Positions 27,801 to 36,708 of a stretch of 64,000 bases of DNA are shown here, piece by piece. The position numbers and the translations under genes were made by a program. Origin of the DNA: Knoellia remsis (lineage in GTDB: Bacteria; Actinomycetota; Actinomycetes; Actinomycetales; Dermatophilaceae); assembly GCF_003002895.1 (NCBI RefSeq), contig NZ_PVTI01000011.1, positions 47,181 to 111,180 of the forward strand, written 5' to 3'. Positions within the stretch are counted from its first letter, which is position 1. Each line of letters begins with the position of its first letter. The notes beneath the pieces are model-generated. The model saw only the letters and a list, made by a program, of their open reading frames with translations. It searched no databases and was not told the origin of the DNA.

Positions 27801-27842
27801 CACGGAGAGACCGTGACCGTTCAGACCGAAGGAGGCGGGTTA
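27801..27842 (+). promoter_or_regulatory. rpsF leader with small hairpin
   Basis: CACGG-agaga-CCGTG at 27801-27815 can fold just before AAGGAGGCGGG, the ribosome site of rpsF. In other bacteria the S6:S18 complex represses its own operon by binding the rpsF leader. This stem could be such a target, but I cannot confirm the known CCG-bulge motif here. Confidence 0.3.
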
Positions 27843-27846
27843 ACGC

Positions 27847-28134
27847 ATGCGTCAGTACGAACTCATGGTCATCCTCGACCCCGAGCTCGACGACCGGACG
27901 GTTCAGCCGTCGCTCGAGAAGTTCCTCACCGTCATCACCAAGGACGGCGGCACCGTCGACAACGTCGACATCTGGGGTCGTCGCCGCCTGGCCTACGAGA
28001 TCAAGAAGAAGGCCGAGGGCATCTACGCCGTCGTCAACTTCACCTCGGAGCCGGCCACGGCCAAGGAGCTCGACCGTCAGCTCGGGCTCAACGAGACGAT
28101 CATGCGGACGAAGCTGCTTCGTCCCTCTGCCTGA
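27847..28134 (+). CDS. rpsF: 30S ribosomal protein S6
   Basis: 95 residues, full length for S6, beginning [16 protein letters not shown], with the conserved [16 protein letters not shown] block. S6 binds the central domain of 16S rRNA together with S18. A strong AAGGAGG ribosome site precedes the ATG. It is the first gene of the conserved rpsF-ssb-rpsR-rplI operon. Confidence 0.98.
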   Translation: MRQYELMVILDPELDDRTVQPSLEKFLTVITKDGGTVDNVDIWGRRRLAYEIKKKAEGIYAVVNFTSEPATAKELDRQLGLNETIMRTKLLRPSA

Positions 28135-28222
28135 GCGCAGAGTCGATCACTCACCACTGACCCAGCCACACGGCATACCCACCTGATCGCACCTTCCGCC
28201 CAGACCAAAGGGGATCTGATCC

Positions 28223-28828
28223 ATGGCAGGCGAGACCGTCATCACCATCGTCGGGAACTTGACCGGCGACCCCGAGCTGCGCTTCACCCCGTCGGGTGCT
28301 GCCGTCGCGAACTTCACCGTGGCCTCGACGCCGCGCACGTTCGACCGGCAGTCCAACGAGTGGAAGGACGGCGAGACGCTGTTCATGCGCTGCTCGGTGT
28401 GGCGTGACGCGGCGGAGAACGTCGCCGAGTCCCTCCAGCGGGGCATGCGCGTCATCGTCACCGGCCGTCTGAAGTCTCGCTCGTACGAGACCAAGGAGGG
28501 CGAGAAGCGCACCGTCATCGAGATGGACGTCGACGAGGTCGGCCCTTCGATGCGCTACGCGACCGCGAAGGTCAACAAGACCAGTCGCGGCGGTGGCGGC
28601 GGTGGTTTCGGCGGCGACCAGGGTGGCGGCGGCTTCGGCGGCGGCCAGCAGGACCCGTGGGCGACCGGCGGCTCGGCACCTCAGGGTGGCGGGCAGCAGG
28701 GCGGCCAGCCGGGTGGCGGCTGGAACCAGGGCGGCGGCCAGCAGGGCCAGCCGCAGGGTGGCCAGCAGGGTCAGGGTCAGCAGGGTGGCTGGGGCAACGC
28801 CCCGTCCTACGACGAGCCCCCCTTCTGA
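28223..28828 (+). CDS. ssb: Single-stranded DNA-binding protein
   Basis: 201 residues. Residues 1-115 are the OB fold ([19 protein letters not shown], then [17 protein letters not shown]). Residues 118-193 are a Gly/Gln-rich flexible linker with GGQQGG-type repeats. The end is the acidic tip DEPPF, which recruits repair and replication proteins. AAAGGGGAT precedes the ATG. It is co-transcribed with ribosomal protein genes, as in most bacteria. Confidence 0.97.
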   Translation: MAGETVITIVGNLTGDPELRFTPSGAAVANFTVASTPRTFDRQSNEWKDGETLFMRCSVWRDAAENVAESLQRGMRVIVTGRLKSRSYETKEGEKRTVIEMDVDEVGPSMRYATAKVNKTSRGGGGGGFGGDQGGGGFGGGQQDPWATGGSAPQGGGQQGGQPGGGWNQGGGQQGQPQGGQQGQGQQGGWGNAPSYDEPPF

Positions 28829-28992
28829 GTCACCTCGGGCTCGGCTCCTGAGCGCACGTCGCCACCGCGCGCACGTCCGGATCGTCGCCGAGCCATCACC
28901 GGGTCGACCCTGACCCGTCCAGACAAGAAACAACCATCCCTGGGAGACCAGGGCTCATCCGCTGAGGAATCAGCGAAAAGGAGAGCACCACG

Positions 28993-29229
28993 ATGGCCAA
29001 GCCAGTTGTGCGCAAGCCCAAGAAGAAGGCCAACCCGCTCAAGGCGGCGAAGGTCGAGAACATCGACTACAAGGACACTGCGCTGCTGCGCAAGTTCATC
29101 TCCGACCGCGGCAAGATCCGCGCGCGTCGGGTGACGGGCGTGTCCGTCCAGGAGCAGCGTCTCATCGCCAACGCGGTGAAGAACGCCCGCGAGATGGCGC
29201 TCCTGCCCTACTCCAGCTCGTCTCGCTGA
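28993..29229 (+). CDS. rpsR: 30S ribosomal protein S18
   Basis: 78 residues, standard length. Basic N-terminus ([10 protein letters not shown]), then the core [19 protein letters not shown] and [13 protein letters not shown]. No CxxC zinc motif is present, so this is the zinc-independent form. AAAGGAGAG precedes the ATG. Partner of S6 in the 30S platform. Confidence 0.97.
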   Translation: MAKPVVRKPKKKANPLKAAKVENIDYKDTALLRKFISDRGKIRARRVTGVSVQEQRLIANAVKNAREMALLPYSSSSR

Positions 29230-29264
29230 CGCAGCACCCGACAGCAGACAAGGAGAGCTGACAG

Positions 29265-29711
29265 ATGAAGGTCATCCTGACCCACGAGGTCTCGAACCTC
29301 GGCACCGCCGGTGACGTCGTCGACGTCAAGGACGGCTACGCCCGCAACTTCCTCTTCCGCCGCGGCCTCGCGACGGCATGGACCAAGGGCGGCCAGAAGC
29401 AGGTCGACGCCATCGCCAAGGGCCGCGAGGTCCGCGAGGTGAAGTCGCTCGAGGAGGCCCAGTCGATCAAGGGCAACCTCGAGGCCAAGCCGGTCAACGT
29501 CACCGCCCACGCCGGCTCGGAGGGTCGCCTCTTCGGCGCTGTCTCCACCGCCGACATCGCGGCCGCGGTGAAGGACGCCATCGGCACCGAGCTCGACAAG
29601 CGCAAGATCGAGGTCCCGGCCCCGATCAAGACCACGGGCTCCCACGAGGCGCTCGTCCGGCTGCACCCCGAGGTGCAGGCCAAGGTCGCGCTCAACGTCG
29701 TCGCCGGCTGA
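29265..29711 (+). CDS. rplI: 50S ribosomal protein L9
   Basis: 148 residues, with the N-terminal rRNA-binding domain ([26 protein letters not shown]), the long connecting helix and the C-terminal domain. AAGGAGAG precedes the ATG by about 6 bases. Last gene of the operon; a strong hairpin follows 36 bases after the stop. Confidence 0.97.
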   Translation: MKVILTHEVSNLGTAGDVVDVKDGYARNFLFRRGLATAWTKGGQKQVDAIAKGREVREVKSLEEAQSIKGNLEAKPVNVTAHAGSEGRLFGAVSTADIAAAVKDAIGTELDKRKIEVPAPIKTTGSHEALVRLHPEVQAKVALNVVAG

Positions 29712-29747
29712 CGCCACGTTTCGTTTTGCTCCTGGGGAGCAAATCGT

Positions 29748-29782
29748 GAAGGTCCGGACGGAAACTTTCCGTCCGGACCTTC
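29748..29782 (+). terminator. Terminator hairpin after rplI
   Basis: Two perfect 17-bp arms (29748-29764 and 29766-29782) flank a single central base and would fold with a 3-5 base loop. It is followed by GC-rich sequence and no U-run. By position it ends the rpsF-ssb-rpsR-rplI transcript. Confidence 0.75.
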
Positions 29783-29823
29783 GCCGTTCCGTCCGGATGG
29801 CCGCGGCGTCGCGGTCGTGTGCC

Positions 29824-29882
29824 CGTATGCCGTCCGCGCGCCCAAGGTGCGCGGGCCGCGGGTGTCGGCGGGACGGCATACG
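29824..29882. repeat. Inverted pair of GTATGCCG elements before MFS gene
   Basis: CGTATGCCGTC (29824-29834) and its perfect complement (29872-29882) enclose an inner CCGCGC/GCGCGG stem. It starts about 40 bases after the rplI hairpin and ends 10 bases before the next GTG start. It belongs to the recurrent GTATGCCGTCCGCG hairpin type of this window. Confidence 0.65.
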
Positions 29883-29891
29883 GTCTGACGC

Positions 29892-31061
29892 GTGCCCCTG
29901 ACGAAGCCGAGCTCGGTCCTGCACGCCGTCGTGGCGGTGCGGGTCGTCAACCGGCTCGGCGGGTTCGGCATGAGCTTCCTCGGGCTGAGGCTCGCCCGGG
30001 ACCTCGGCATGTCGCTGTCGGCCGTGGGCCTCGTCCTCGCCGTCTTCGGCGCGTGCACCATCCCGAGCCGCATCCTCGGCGGCGTCCTCGCGACCCGCGT
30101 CGGCGCCCGCTGGACGATCATCGGCGGCCTGCTCGCCTGCGCCGCAGCCCTGCTCGCCATCGGGCTCGGTGAGTCGGTTCCCGTCGTCGTCGGGGCGGTC
30201 CTCGCGCTCGGCCTCGCCTACGAGCTCGTCGAACCCGCCACCCAGGCCGTCATCGCCGAGACGATCGACGCCACCCGGCAGGCGTCGGCCTTCGCGCTGC
30301 TGTGGTCGACGCTCTCGGTCGCGGGCGTGCTGTCCGGGCTCATCGCCGCCGTCCTCGGCCGCTGGGGCGTGTCGGCGATCTTCGTCTGCGACGCCGTGTC
30401 GAGCGCCCTCGCGGCGGTGGCGGCCTTCCTGCTGCTGCCCTCCGCCCGCGCGCAGCGTCACCCCTCGCCGTGGCGCGCCGCCCTCACTCGACGGCTGCTC
30501 GTGTGGACCGGCGTCGGCACGGCCTACGCGACGCTCGTCATGGTCATCGTCTTCATGCTGCCACTGGCCGTCGACCTCGCCGGCCACTCGACGTCCACGA
30601 CCGGCTGGCTCCTGGCCGTTGCGGCGGCGGCGGCCATCGCCGCGCAACGCGTCCTTGCCCGCGTCGAGACCCGTATGCCGCCCGCGCGCCTCCTCGTCAT
30701 CGGTCACCTCGTCCTTGCCGCCGGCCTCGGGCTGTGGGCGACCGGCCACATCGCCGGCCTCGTCGCGGGGGCGGTGCTCGAAGGCGCGAGCGGGGCGTTC
30801 CTGCTCGGGACCTACCAGGCGACGGCTGCACGGATGGGCGGCCCGGGTCTGGGGGCCGCGGTGATGACGGTGTTCGGGCTGTCCTGGGGAGTCGCCACCG
30901 TGGCCGCACCGTTCATCGGCGCGCCCCTGCTCGACATCGGGCCCACCACGTTGTGGGCCGCCTGCGCCGCCGCCTCGCTCGTGCTCGCCGGTGGTCACCT
31001 GGCCCGCGCTCGAGCCCGCGCCCCGCATGCCCTGCGTCTGCGTGGATGGTCAGGATCCTGA
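29892..31061 (+). CDS. Major facilitator superfamily transporter
   Basis: 389 residues with about 12 hydrophobic segments in two halves and the MFS loop motif between segments 2 and 3 (GACTIPSRILGGVLATRVGAR). It is probably a proton-driven drug or metabolite exporter; the substrate is not readable. The GTG start at 29892 lacks a clear ribosome site. The last nine codons lie within a 46-bp perfect palindrome, so the C-terminus (LRLRGWSGS) is partly set by that DNA structure. Confidence 0.85.
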   Translation: MPLTKPSSVLHAVVAVRVVNRLGGFGMSFLGLRLARDLGMSLSAVGLVLAVFGACTIPSRILGGVLATRVGARWTIIGGLLACAAALLAIGLGESVPVVVGAVLALGLAYELVEPATQAVIAETIDATRQASAFALLWSTLSVAGVLSGLIAAVLGRWGVSAIFVCDAVSSALAAVAAFLLLPSARAQRHPSPWRAALTRRLLVWTGVGTAYATLVMVIVFMLPLAVDLAGHSTSTTGWLLAVAAAAAIAAQRVLARVETRMPPARLLVIGHLVLAAGLGLWATGHIAGLVAGAVLEGASGAFLLGTYQATAARMGGPGLGAAVMTVFGLSWGVATVAAPFIGAPLLDIGPTTLWAACAAASLVLAGGHLARARARAPHALRLRGWSGS

Positions 31062-31078
31062 CCATCCACGCAGACGCA
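31033..31078 (+). terminator. 46-bp perfect palindrome at the end of the MFS gene
   Basis: The 23 bases at 31033-31055 are exactly complementary to 31056-31078, with no loop bases (centre AGGATCCT). It covers the last codons and the stop of the MFS gene and ends 37 bases before radA. It could end the transcript, extrude a cruciform, or reduce read-through into radA. No U-tract follows. Confidence 0.75.
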
Positions 31079-31114
31079 CGAGCTGGTGTCAGAGCCCTGA
31101 CCTAGGTTGGCGAC

Positions 31115-32500
31115 ATGGCAGCGAAACGGGACCGGCCGGCATACCGGTGCACGGAGTGCGGGTGGACGACCGTCAAGTGGGTCGGCCGCTGCGGCGAGTG
31201 CCAGGCGTGGGGGTCGGTGACCGAGGTCGGTGCGGTCGCCGCGCGGACCACGGCCGCGAAGTCCGTCGAGCGCCCGGCCGTGCCGATCGGCGAGGTTGAC
31301 GCCTCGCGCGCGCAGGCACAGGGCACCGGCGTGCCCGAGTTCGACCGGGTCCTCGGTGGCGGGCTCGTTCCCGGCGCCGTCGTGCTCGTCGCTGGAGAGC
31401 CCGGCATCGGCAAGTCGACGCTGCTCCTCGACGTTGCCGGTCGCGCGGCCCGCGGTGGTGCGCCCGGACAGGAGCGACGGGTGCTCTACGTCAGCGGCGA
31501 GGAGTCGGCCGCGCAGGTGCGCAGCCGGGCCGAGCGGATCGAGGCGATGGCCCGCACGCTCTTTCTCGCGTCCGAGACCGACCTCGCGACCGTCCTCGGG
31601 CAGATCGAGCAGGTCCAGCCCGACCTGCTCGTCGTCGACTCGGTGCAGACGATCAGCAGCGCCGAGGTCGAAGGTGCCGCCGGCAACGTCGCGCAGGTGC
31701 GAGAGGTCGCGGCCAGCCTCATCTCCGCCGCGAAGTCCCGGGGCATCGCGACCCTCATCGTCGGCCACGTGACCAAGGACGGGTCCATCGCCGGCCCGCG
31801 CGTGCTCGAGCACCTCGTCGACGTCGTCGTGCAGTTCGAGGGCGACAGGCACAGTCGGTTGCGGCTCGTGCGCGCGGTGAAGAACCGCTATGGGCCCACC
31901 GACGAGGTCGGGTGCTTCGACCTCTCCGACGTCGGCATCACCGGGCTCGCCGACCCGAGTGGGCTCTTCCTGTCGAACCGCACGGCGGCCGTTCCCGGCA
32001 CCTGCGTCACCGTGACGCTCGAGGGGCGGCGTCCCCTCGTCACCGAGGTGCAGGCGCTCGTCGACCCGACCGAGATGCCGAGCCCGCGCCGCGCGACGAG
32101 CGGCCTCGACTCGGCCCGGGTCGGCATGATCCTCGCGGTCCTCGGCACCTGCGCCCGGGCACCGCTCGGCCGCAAGGACGTCTTCGCCTCGACCGTCGGG
32201 GGCGTGCGCATCACCGAGCCGGCGGCCGACCTCGCGCTCGCGCTGGCGTTCGCGAGTGCCATCAACGACTCCCCACTGCCCACGGGCACGATCGCGTTCG
32301 GTGAGGTCGGGCTCGCCGGCGAGCTGCGCCCGGTGACCGGCGCCCACCGCCGCCTCGCCGAGGCGTCCCGGCTCGGGTTCACGTCGGCGATCGTGCCTCG
32401 GGGCGTCGTCGGCGGCGGACCGATTCCCGACGGGCTGCGGGTCACCGAGGTCGCCACGGTGCTGGAGGCTGCCCAGCTCGCCGCCGTCCCCGCCCGCTGA
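31115..32500 (+). CDS. radA: DNA repair protein RadA
   Basis: 461 residues. N-terminal zinc finger CxxC...CxxC (YRCTECGWTTVKWVGRCGEC), RecA-like ATPase with Walker A GEPGIGKST (94-102, K100), the RadA-specific KNRYG motif, and a C-terminal Lon-protease-like domain without serine protease activity in this family. It drives branch migration of recombination intermediates. It precedes disA, its usual partner, by 281 bases; RadA is known to inhibit DisA in other bacteria. Confidence 0.96.
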   Translation: MAAKRDRPAYRCTECGWTTVKWVGRCGECQAWGSVTEVGAVAARTTAAKSVERPAVPIGEVDASRAQAQGTGVPEFDRVLGGGLVPGAVVLVAGEPGIGKSTLLLDVAGRAARGGAPGQERRVLYVSGEESAAQVRSRAERIEAMARTLFLASETDLATVLGQIEQVQPDLLVVDSVQTISSAEVEGAAGNVAQVREVAASLISAAKSRGIATLIVGHVTKDGSIAGPRVLEHLVDVVVQFEGDRHSRLRLVRAVKNRYGPTDEVGCFDLSDVGITGLADPSGLFLSNRTAAVPGTCVTVTLEGRRPLVTEVQALVDPTEMPSPRRATSGLDSARVGMILAVLGTCARAPLGRKDVFASTVGGVRITEPAADLALALAFASAINDSPLPTGTIAFGEVGLAGELRPVTGAHRRLAEASRLGFTSAIVPRGVVGGGPIPDGLRVTEVATVLEAAQLAAVPAR

Positions 32501-32569
32501 CCCGTTCCGCGCCCACTGACCGCTCCCACCTGACCTGAACTTCTGGGTCTGCTGACTCCGTTGTTCCGC

Positions 32570-32625
32570 TCGCCACCGAGGTCTCGACTCGCCGGAACTC
32601 CCACGAATCGAGACCTCGGTGGCGA
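32570..32625 (+). terminator. Hairpin with 18-bp perfect arms after radA
   Basis: Arms 32570-32587 and 32608-32625 are perfectly complementary, with a 20-base loop. It lies 70 bases after the radA stop and 156 bases before disA. It probably ends radA transcription. The rest of the 281-bp gap holds an octamer CGGCATAC near 32710 and no clear gene. Confidence 0.65.
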
Positions 32626-32781
32626 CCCGAGCCCGGTCGTGCCCGCGACGGCACAGCCTGCTGGCCCGCGAGACTCGCGGTCGGCGAGGCGGGACGCGAA
32701 GGCCCGGGACGGCATACCCACGCAGTTAGACTCCCGTGCAGCAACGAGAACGCACCGCCGACACCTGCGAGAGGGGCACCC

Positions 32782-33864
32782 GTGGCCGGGCCGCTGGACG
32801 ATGACGAGCTGATGCGGACGACGCTCGCCGCGGTGGCCCCCGGCACCGAGCTGCGCGACGGACTCGAACGCATCCTGCGCGGCCGCACCGGCGCGCTCAT
32901 CGTCTTCGGGCACGACCGCCTCGTCGAGGAGATCTCCACCGGCGGGTTCCCGCTCGACGTCGAGTTCTCCGCGACGCGTCTGCGCGAGCTCGCCAAGATG
33001 GACGGCGCCATCGTCTGCGACCGCGACGGCACCCGCATCCTGCGCGCCGCGACCCAGCTCGTGCCCGACTCGCGCATCGAGACGAGCGAGTCCGGCACCC
33101 GGCACCGCACCGCCGAGCGCGTCGCGAAGCAGACCGGCTTCCCCGTCGTGTCGGTGAGCCAGTCCATGCGGATCGTCGCGCTCTACGTCGGCGACAACCG
33201 GTTCGTGCTCGAGGACTCCAGCGCCATCCTGTCGCGCGCCAACCAGGCGCTGCAGACGCTCGAGCGCTACAAGCAGCGCCTCGACGAGGTCACCGGCACG
33301 CTGTCGGCGCTCGAGATCGAGGACCTCGTCACCGTCCGCGACGTCGCCAACGTCCTGCAGCGCCTCGAGATGGTCCGGCGGATCAAGGACGAGATCGGCG
33401 ACTACGTCCTGCAGCTCGGCACCGACGGGCGACTGCTCAGCCTCCAGCTCGAGGAGCTCACCGGCGGCCTCTCCGACGACCTCGGGCTCGTCATCCGCGA
33501 CTACCTCCACGAGTCCCGCGGCAACCTCACCGTCGAGGAGGCCGTCGAGAACCTCACCGCCGTCGACGCCACCGAGCTGCTCGACCCCGCCGCCGGCGCC
33601 AAGGCCCTCGGGTTCACCGTCGTCGGGGACGCGCTCGACTCCTCGGTCAGCCCGCTCGGCTACCGCCTCCTCTCCAAGGTGCCGCGCCTGCCCGGCGCCA
33701 TCGTCGACCGCCTCGTCGACCACTTCGGCAGCCTCCAGAAGCTGCTCGCCGCCGGCGTCGACGACCTCATGGGCGTCGACGGCGTCGGCGAGGGCCGCGC
33801 CCGACTCGTGCGCGAGGGCCTGTCCCGGCTCGCCGAGAGCAGCATCCTCGAGCGCTACGTCTGA
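32782..33864 (+). CDS. disA: DNA integrity scanning diadenylate cyclase
   Basis: 360 residues. The N-terminal DAC domain has DGA (74-76) and RHR (107-109), the catalytic motifs that make c-di-AMP from two ATP. A helical linker and a C-terminal helix-hairpin-helix DNA-binding domain (GVDDLMGVDGVGEGRARLVREGL) follow. The GTG start has GAGAGGGG about 6 bases ahead. It signals DNA integrity through c-di-AMP. It sits between radA and mutY, as in many actinobacteria. Confidence 0.96.
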   Translation: MAGPLDDDELMRTTLAAVAPGTELRDGLERILRGRTGALIVFGHDRLVEEISTGGFPLDVEFSATRLRELAKMDGAIVCDRDGTRILRAATQLVPDSRIETSESGTRHRTAERVAKQTGFPVVSVSQSMRIVALYVGDNRFVLEDSSAILSRANQALQTLERYKQRLDEVTGTLSALEIEDLVTVRDVANVLQRLEMVRRIKDEIGDYVLQLGTDGRLLSLQLEELTGGLSDDLGLVIRDYLHESRGNLTVEEAVENLTAVDATELLDPAAGAKALGFTVVGDALDSSVSPLGYRLLSKVPRLPGAIVDRLVDHFGSLQKLLAAGVDDLMGVDGVGEGRARLVREGLSRLAESSILERYV

Positions 33865-33867
33865 CCG

Positions 33868-34788
33868 GTGAGCGCACCCGTGCGGTCCCTCTCCACCGCC
33901 GACCGCGGTGCGTTGCACCGCGAGATCCTGCAGTGGTATGCCGTCCACCTGCGTCCGCTGCCGTGGCGAGAAGCGTCGTGCTCGCCGTGGGGCGTGCTGC
34001 TGTCCGAGGTGATGGCGCAGCAGACGCCGCTCGCCCGGGTCGAGCCGGCCTGGCGGGAGTGGATGTCGCGGTGGCCGACTCCGGCGGCGCTCGCGGCCGA
34101 GTCACCGGGCGAGGTCGTGCGGGCCTGGGGACGCCTCGGGTACCCGCGCCGGGCGTTGCGGCTGCGGGAGGCCGCGGCGGCGATCGTCGAGCGGCACGGG
34201 GGTGAGGTGCCGCGGGGGCTCGACGAGCTGCGAGCCCTGCCGGGGGTCGGGGACTACACGGCTGCGGCGGTGGCGGCGTTCGCGTTCGGCGACCGTTCGG
34301 TTGTCGTCGACACGAACGTGCGGCGGGTGCAGGCACGCATCGTGGACGGGGTTGCCCAGGCGGCGCCGTCGCTGACCCGGGCCGAGGTGGCGTTGGCCGA
34401 GTCGCTGCTACCCGCGGACGACGCGGAGGCCGCGACGTGGAACGTCGCCGTCATGGAGCTCGGGGCGCTGGTGTGCACCGCCCGGGCGCCGCGCTGCGAG
34501 GAGTGTCCGGTGAGCGCGCGGTGCGCGTGGTTCCTCGCGGGGCGGCCGGCGTATGAGGGCCCGGTCCGGCGGGGACAGGCCTGGCACGGCACCGACCGGC
34601 AGGTCCGCGGCATCATCGTCCAGACGTTGCGCGATGCGAGTGAACCGGTGGCGCGGGGTGACCTCGCGCCCGGTCGCGACGAGGCGCAGGTGGACCGCTG
34701 CCTGGCCGGGCTCATCGAGGACGGTCTCGTGGAACCCGTTGCGGGAGAACGCTTCTCGCTCCCCCGGATCGAGGAGCGGGCCGGATGA
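33868..34788 (+). CDS. mutY: A/G-specific adenine glycosylase
   Basis: 306 residues. Helix-hairpin-helix LPGVGDYTAAAV followed by the catalytic aspartate in VVDTNVRRV, and a 4Fe-4S cluster with C203, C210, C213 and C219 (spacing 6, 2, 5). It removes adenine mispaired with 8-oxoguanine. The C-terminus is a short winged-helix-like region instead of the NUDIX-type 8-oxoG recognition domain of E. coli MutY, as is common for shorter actinobacterial forms. The GTG start lies 3 bases after disA, and the stop overlaps the next gene (ATGA). Confidence 0.93.
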   Translation: MSAPVRSLSTADRGALHREILQWYAVHLRPLPWREASCSPWGVLLSEVMAQQTPLARVEPAWREWMSRWPTPAALAAESPGEVVRAWGRLGYPRRALRLREAAAAIVERHGGEVPRGLDELRALPGVGDYTAAAVAAFAFGDRSVVVDTNVRRVQARIVDGVAQAAPSLTRAEVALAESLLPADDAEAATWNVAVMELGALVCTARAPRCEECPVSARCAWFLAGRPAYEGPVRRGQAWHGTDRQVRGIIVQTLRDASEPVARGDLAPGRDEAQVDRCLAGLIEDGLVEPVAGERFSLPRIEERAG

Positions 34789-36533
34789 GTGGCAGCGACG
34801 ATGCTCCGTGGCCGGGGGACGGGGCCGACTGGCGCGACCCCACGGCGCCACACGACGAGCGCTCGGTGGGCAGCAGGCCCGCCGAGATCGATCCGACGCG
34901 TTCCGTCGACGACGGGCAGCCGGCGGGCGGACGCCCGACCGAGCCCGGTGCGGGACGCACGAACGAGGCGCGCGACGAGCGCGCGGCGGGCGGACGGCAT
35001 ACGGACTCCGAGTCGGCGCCACCCACCGAGGGGAGTGACGAGCGCGTGGCGGGCGGACGGCCTACGGATCCTCATCGCGACGGGGCGCTGCCCCGGGGGC
35101 GGCGCGGCGCTCCGGACCCGTACGGCGTGAAGGCCGGCACGGCCAGGGCGGTCCGGTTCGTCGGGCGCGGCACCGCACGAGGCGCACGGCTCGCCGGCCG
35201 CGGCGCGGGGGCTGGTGCGACGAAGGCACGCGCCTACGCCGAGTCCGCCGGGGCCAAGGAGAGCGGCCTCGCGCGGCTCGTCGAGCTGCACTTCGTCACC
35301 CTCGCCGGGGACGCCGCGCTGACGGTGAGCCTCGCCGGGACGATCTTCGCGATACCCACCGACGAGGCGCGGGCCGAGGTGGCCAAGTTCCTGCTGCTGA
35401 CCATGGCGCCGTTCGCGCTGCTGGCGCCGTTCATCGGGCCGCTGCTCGACCGGTTCCGGCACGGGCGGCGGTGGGCGATCGGCGGCACGGTGGCGCTGCG
35501 AGCCTTCCTCTGCTGGGTGCTCGCCGGTGCCGTCGCGACCGGGTCGGCGTGGCTCTTCCCCGCCGCGCTCGGGTGTCTCGTCGCGGCGAAGGCGTATGGC
35601 GTGACCCGCTCCGCCACGACGCCGCGGCTGCTGCCCGAAGGGTTCACCCTCGTCAGCGCGAACTCGCGGATCGCGCTCGCGGGCGTCGCCGGCATGGGGA
35701 TCGGTGGTGGGCTCGCCGGTGCGCTGGCTCGGGTGGGACCGGACTGGTCGCTGCGGCTCGCGTTCGTCATCTACGTCGTCGCGACCGTGCTCGCCATCCG
35801 GCTGCCGGCGCGGGTCGACTACTCCGCGGGTGAGGCCGACCCCGAGGAGGTCCGGCCCCCGCCCACACCCGCTGGCTCCGACGTGCTCGCCGGTGTGGAA
35901 CGGCAGGGAGTGGTCGGGCGACTGGTGCGCCGGCTGCGTGGCCGGGTGCTGGCGCTCCCGGCATCGGTGCGCGCCGGGCTCGTGACCGCCATGGGCGCGC
36001 GGGTGCTGACGGGGTTCCTGACGTTCTTCATGGCGTTCCTCATGCGCGAGCACCCGATCCCCGGCTGGAGCGGGACGCTCGTCCTCGCGCTCGTCGTCGG
36101 CGCGGCGGGCGCCGGCAACGCCCTCGGCACGCTCGTCGGCAATGCGGCCAGCGGGCTGCGGCCCGATCGGATCCTCGCGACCGCGTTGATCGTCATCGTG
36201 ACCGTCGCGGTCGTGACGGCGGTGCTGTACTCGCTGCCGACGCTGCTCCTGCTCGGGCTGAGCGCCGGGCTGTGCGCGCAGGTCATCAAGCTCAGCCTCG
36301 ACGCCGTCATCCAGCGCGACGTCGACGAGCTCGTCCGCAGCCAGACGTTCGCCTGGTCCGAGACGCTGCTCCAGATCGCGTGGGTCATCGGCGGTGGGCT
36401 CGGCATTGCGCTGCCGCTCAACCCGCGCCTCGGGTTCGGCGTCATCGCCGGAGTGCTGGTGGGCGTGCTGTTCGTCTCGATCCGCGTCCGCCGCGCGGCC
36501 GGTCCCGCCCCGGCAGCCCGTCACCTGGCCTGA
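34785..36533 (+). CDS. MFS-like transporter with repetitive N-terminal extension
   Basis: 582 residues. The first 150 residues are hydrophilic and contain four imperfect units of about 26 residues ending in GRPTD or GRHTD (near 25, 45, 66 and 88), then a Gly/Arg/Ala stretch. From about 165 there are 12 hydrophobic segments of an MFS-like transporter. The DNA of the repeats contains GGGCGGACGGCATACGG and relatives, the same word found in intergenic hairpins, so the extension probably grew from that repeat. The ATG overlaps the mutY stop. Substrate unknown. A later start near 35250 would remove the extension and cannot be ruled out. Confidence 0.75.
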   Translation: MSGSDDAPWPGDGADWRDPTAPHDERSVGSRPAEIDPTRSVDDGQPAGGRPTEPGAGRTNEARDERAAGGRHTDSESAPPTEGSDERVAGGRPTDPHRDGALPRGRRGAPDPYGVKAGTARAVRFVGRGTARGARLAGRGAGAGATKARAYAESAGAKESGLARLVELHFVTLAGDAALTVSLAGTIFAIPTDEARAEVAKFLLLTMAPFALLAPFIGPLLDRFRHGRRWAIGGTVALRAFLCWVLAGAVATGSAWLFPAALGCLVAAKAYGVTRSATTPRLLPEGFTLVSANSRIALAGVAGMGIGGGLAGALARVGPDWSLRLAFVIYVVATVLAIRLPARVDYSAGEADPEEVRPPPTPAGSDVLAGVERQGVVGRLVRRLRGRVLALPASVRAGLVTAMGARVLTGFLTFFMAFLMREHPIPGWSGTLVLALVVGAAGAGNALGTLVGNAASGLRPDRILATALIVIVTVAVVTAVLYSLPTLLLLGLSAGLCAQVIKLSLDAVIQRDVDELVRSQTFAWSETLLQIAWVIGGGLGIALPLNPRLGFGVIAGVLVGVLFVSIRVRRAAGPAPAARHLA

Positions 36534-36537
36534 CCGT

Positions 36538-36599
36538 GACTGATTGCGCACAGTTCGCCGGCTCGCTGGCGCTCGCCTGCGAACTGTGCGCAATCAGTC
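36538..36599 (+). terminator. Hairpin with 21-bp perfect arms after MFS gene
   Basis: Arms 36538-36558 and 36579-36599 are perfectly complementary around a 20-base loop. It begins 5 bases after the stop and is followed directly by a 31-bp tandem repeat. It probably ends the mutY-MFS transcript. Confidence 0.7.
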
Positions 36600-36698
36600 G
36601 GGTTGGGGTGCCGGGACTCGGCAACCAGTCGGGTGGGGGTGCCGGGATTCGGCAACCAGTCGGGTGGGGGGCCGGAGTTCGGCAATGAGTCGGGGGGG
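36595..36698. repeat. 31-bp tandem repeat, about 3.4 copies
   Basis: Units at 36595-36625, 36626-36656, 36657-36686 and a partial from 36687. Each starts CAGTCGGGT and ends TCGGCAAC. The first unit begins inside the right arm of the preceding hairpin, so the repeat seems to have arisen by duplication of that arm's edge. There are no unique spacers, so it is not a CRISPR. Confidence 0.7.
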
Positions 36699-36708
36699 TG
36701 TTTGCGGG

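Noticed and set aside
36595..36698. CRISPR-like 31-bp repeat
   Set aside because: No spacers separate the units and no cas genes are present.
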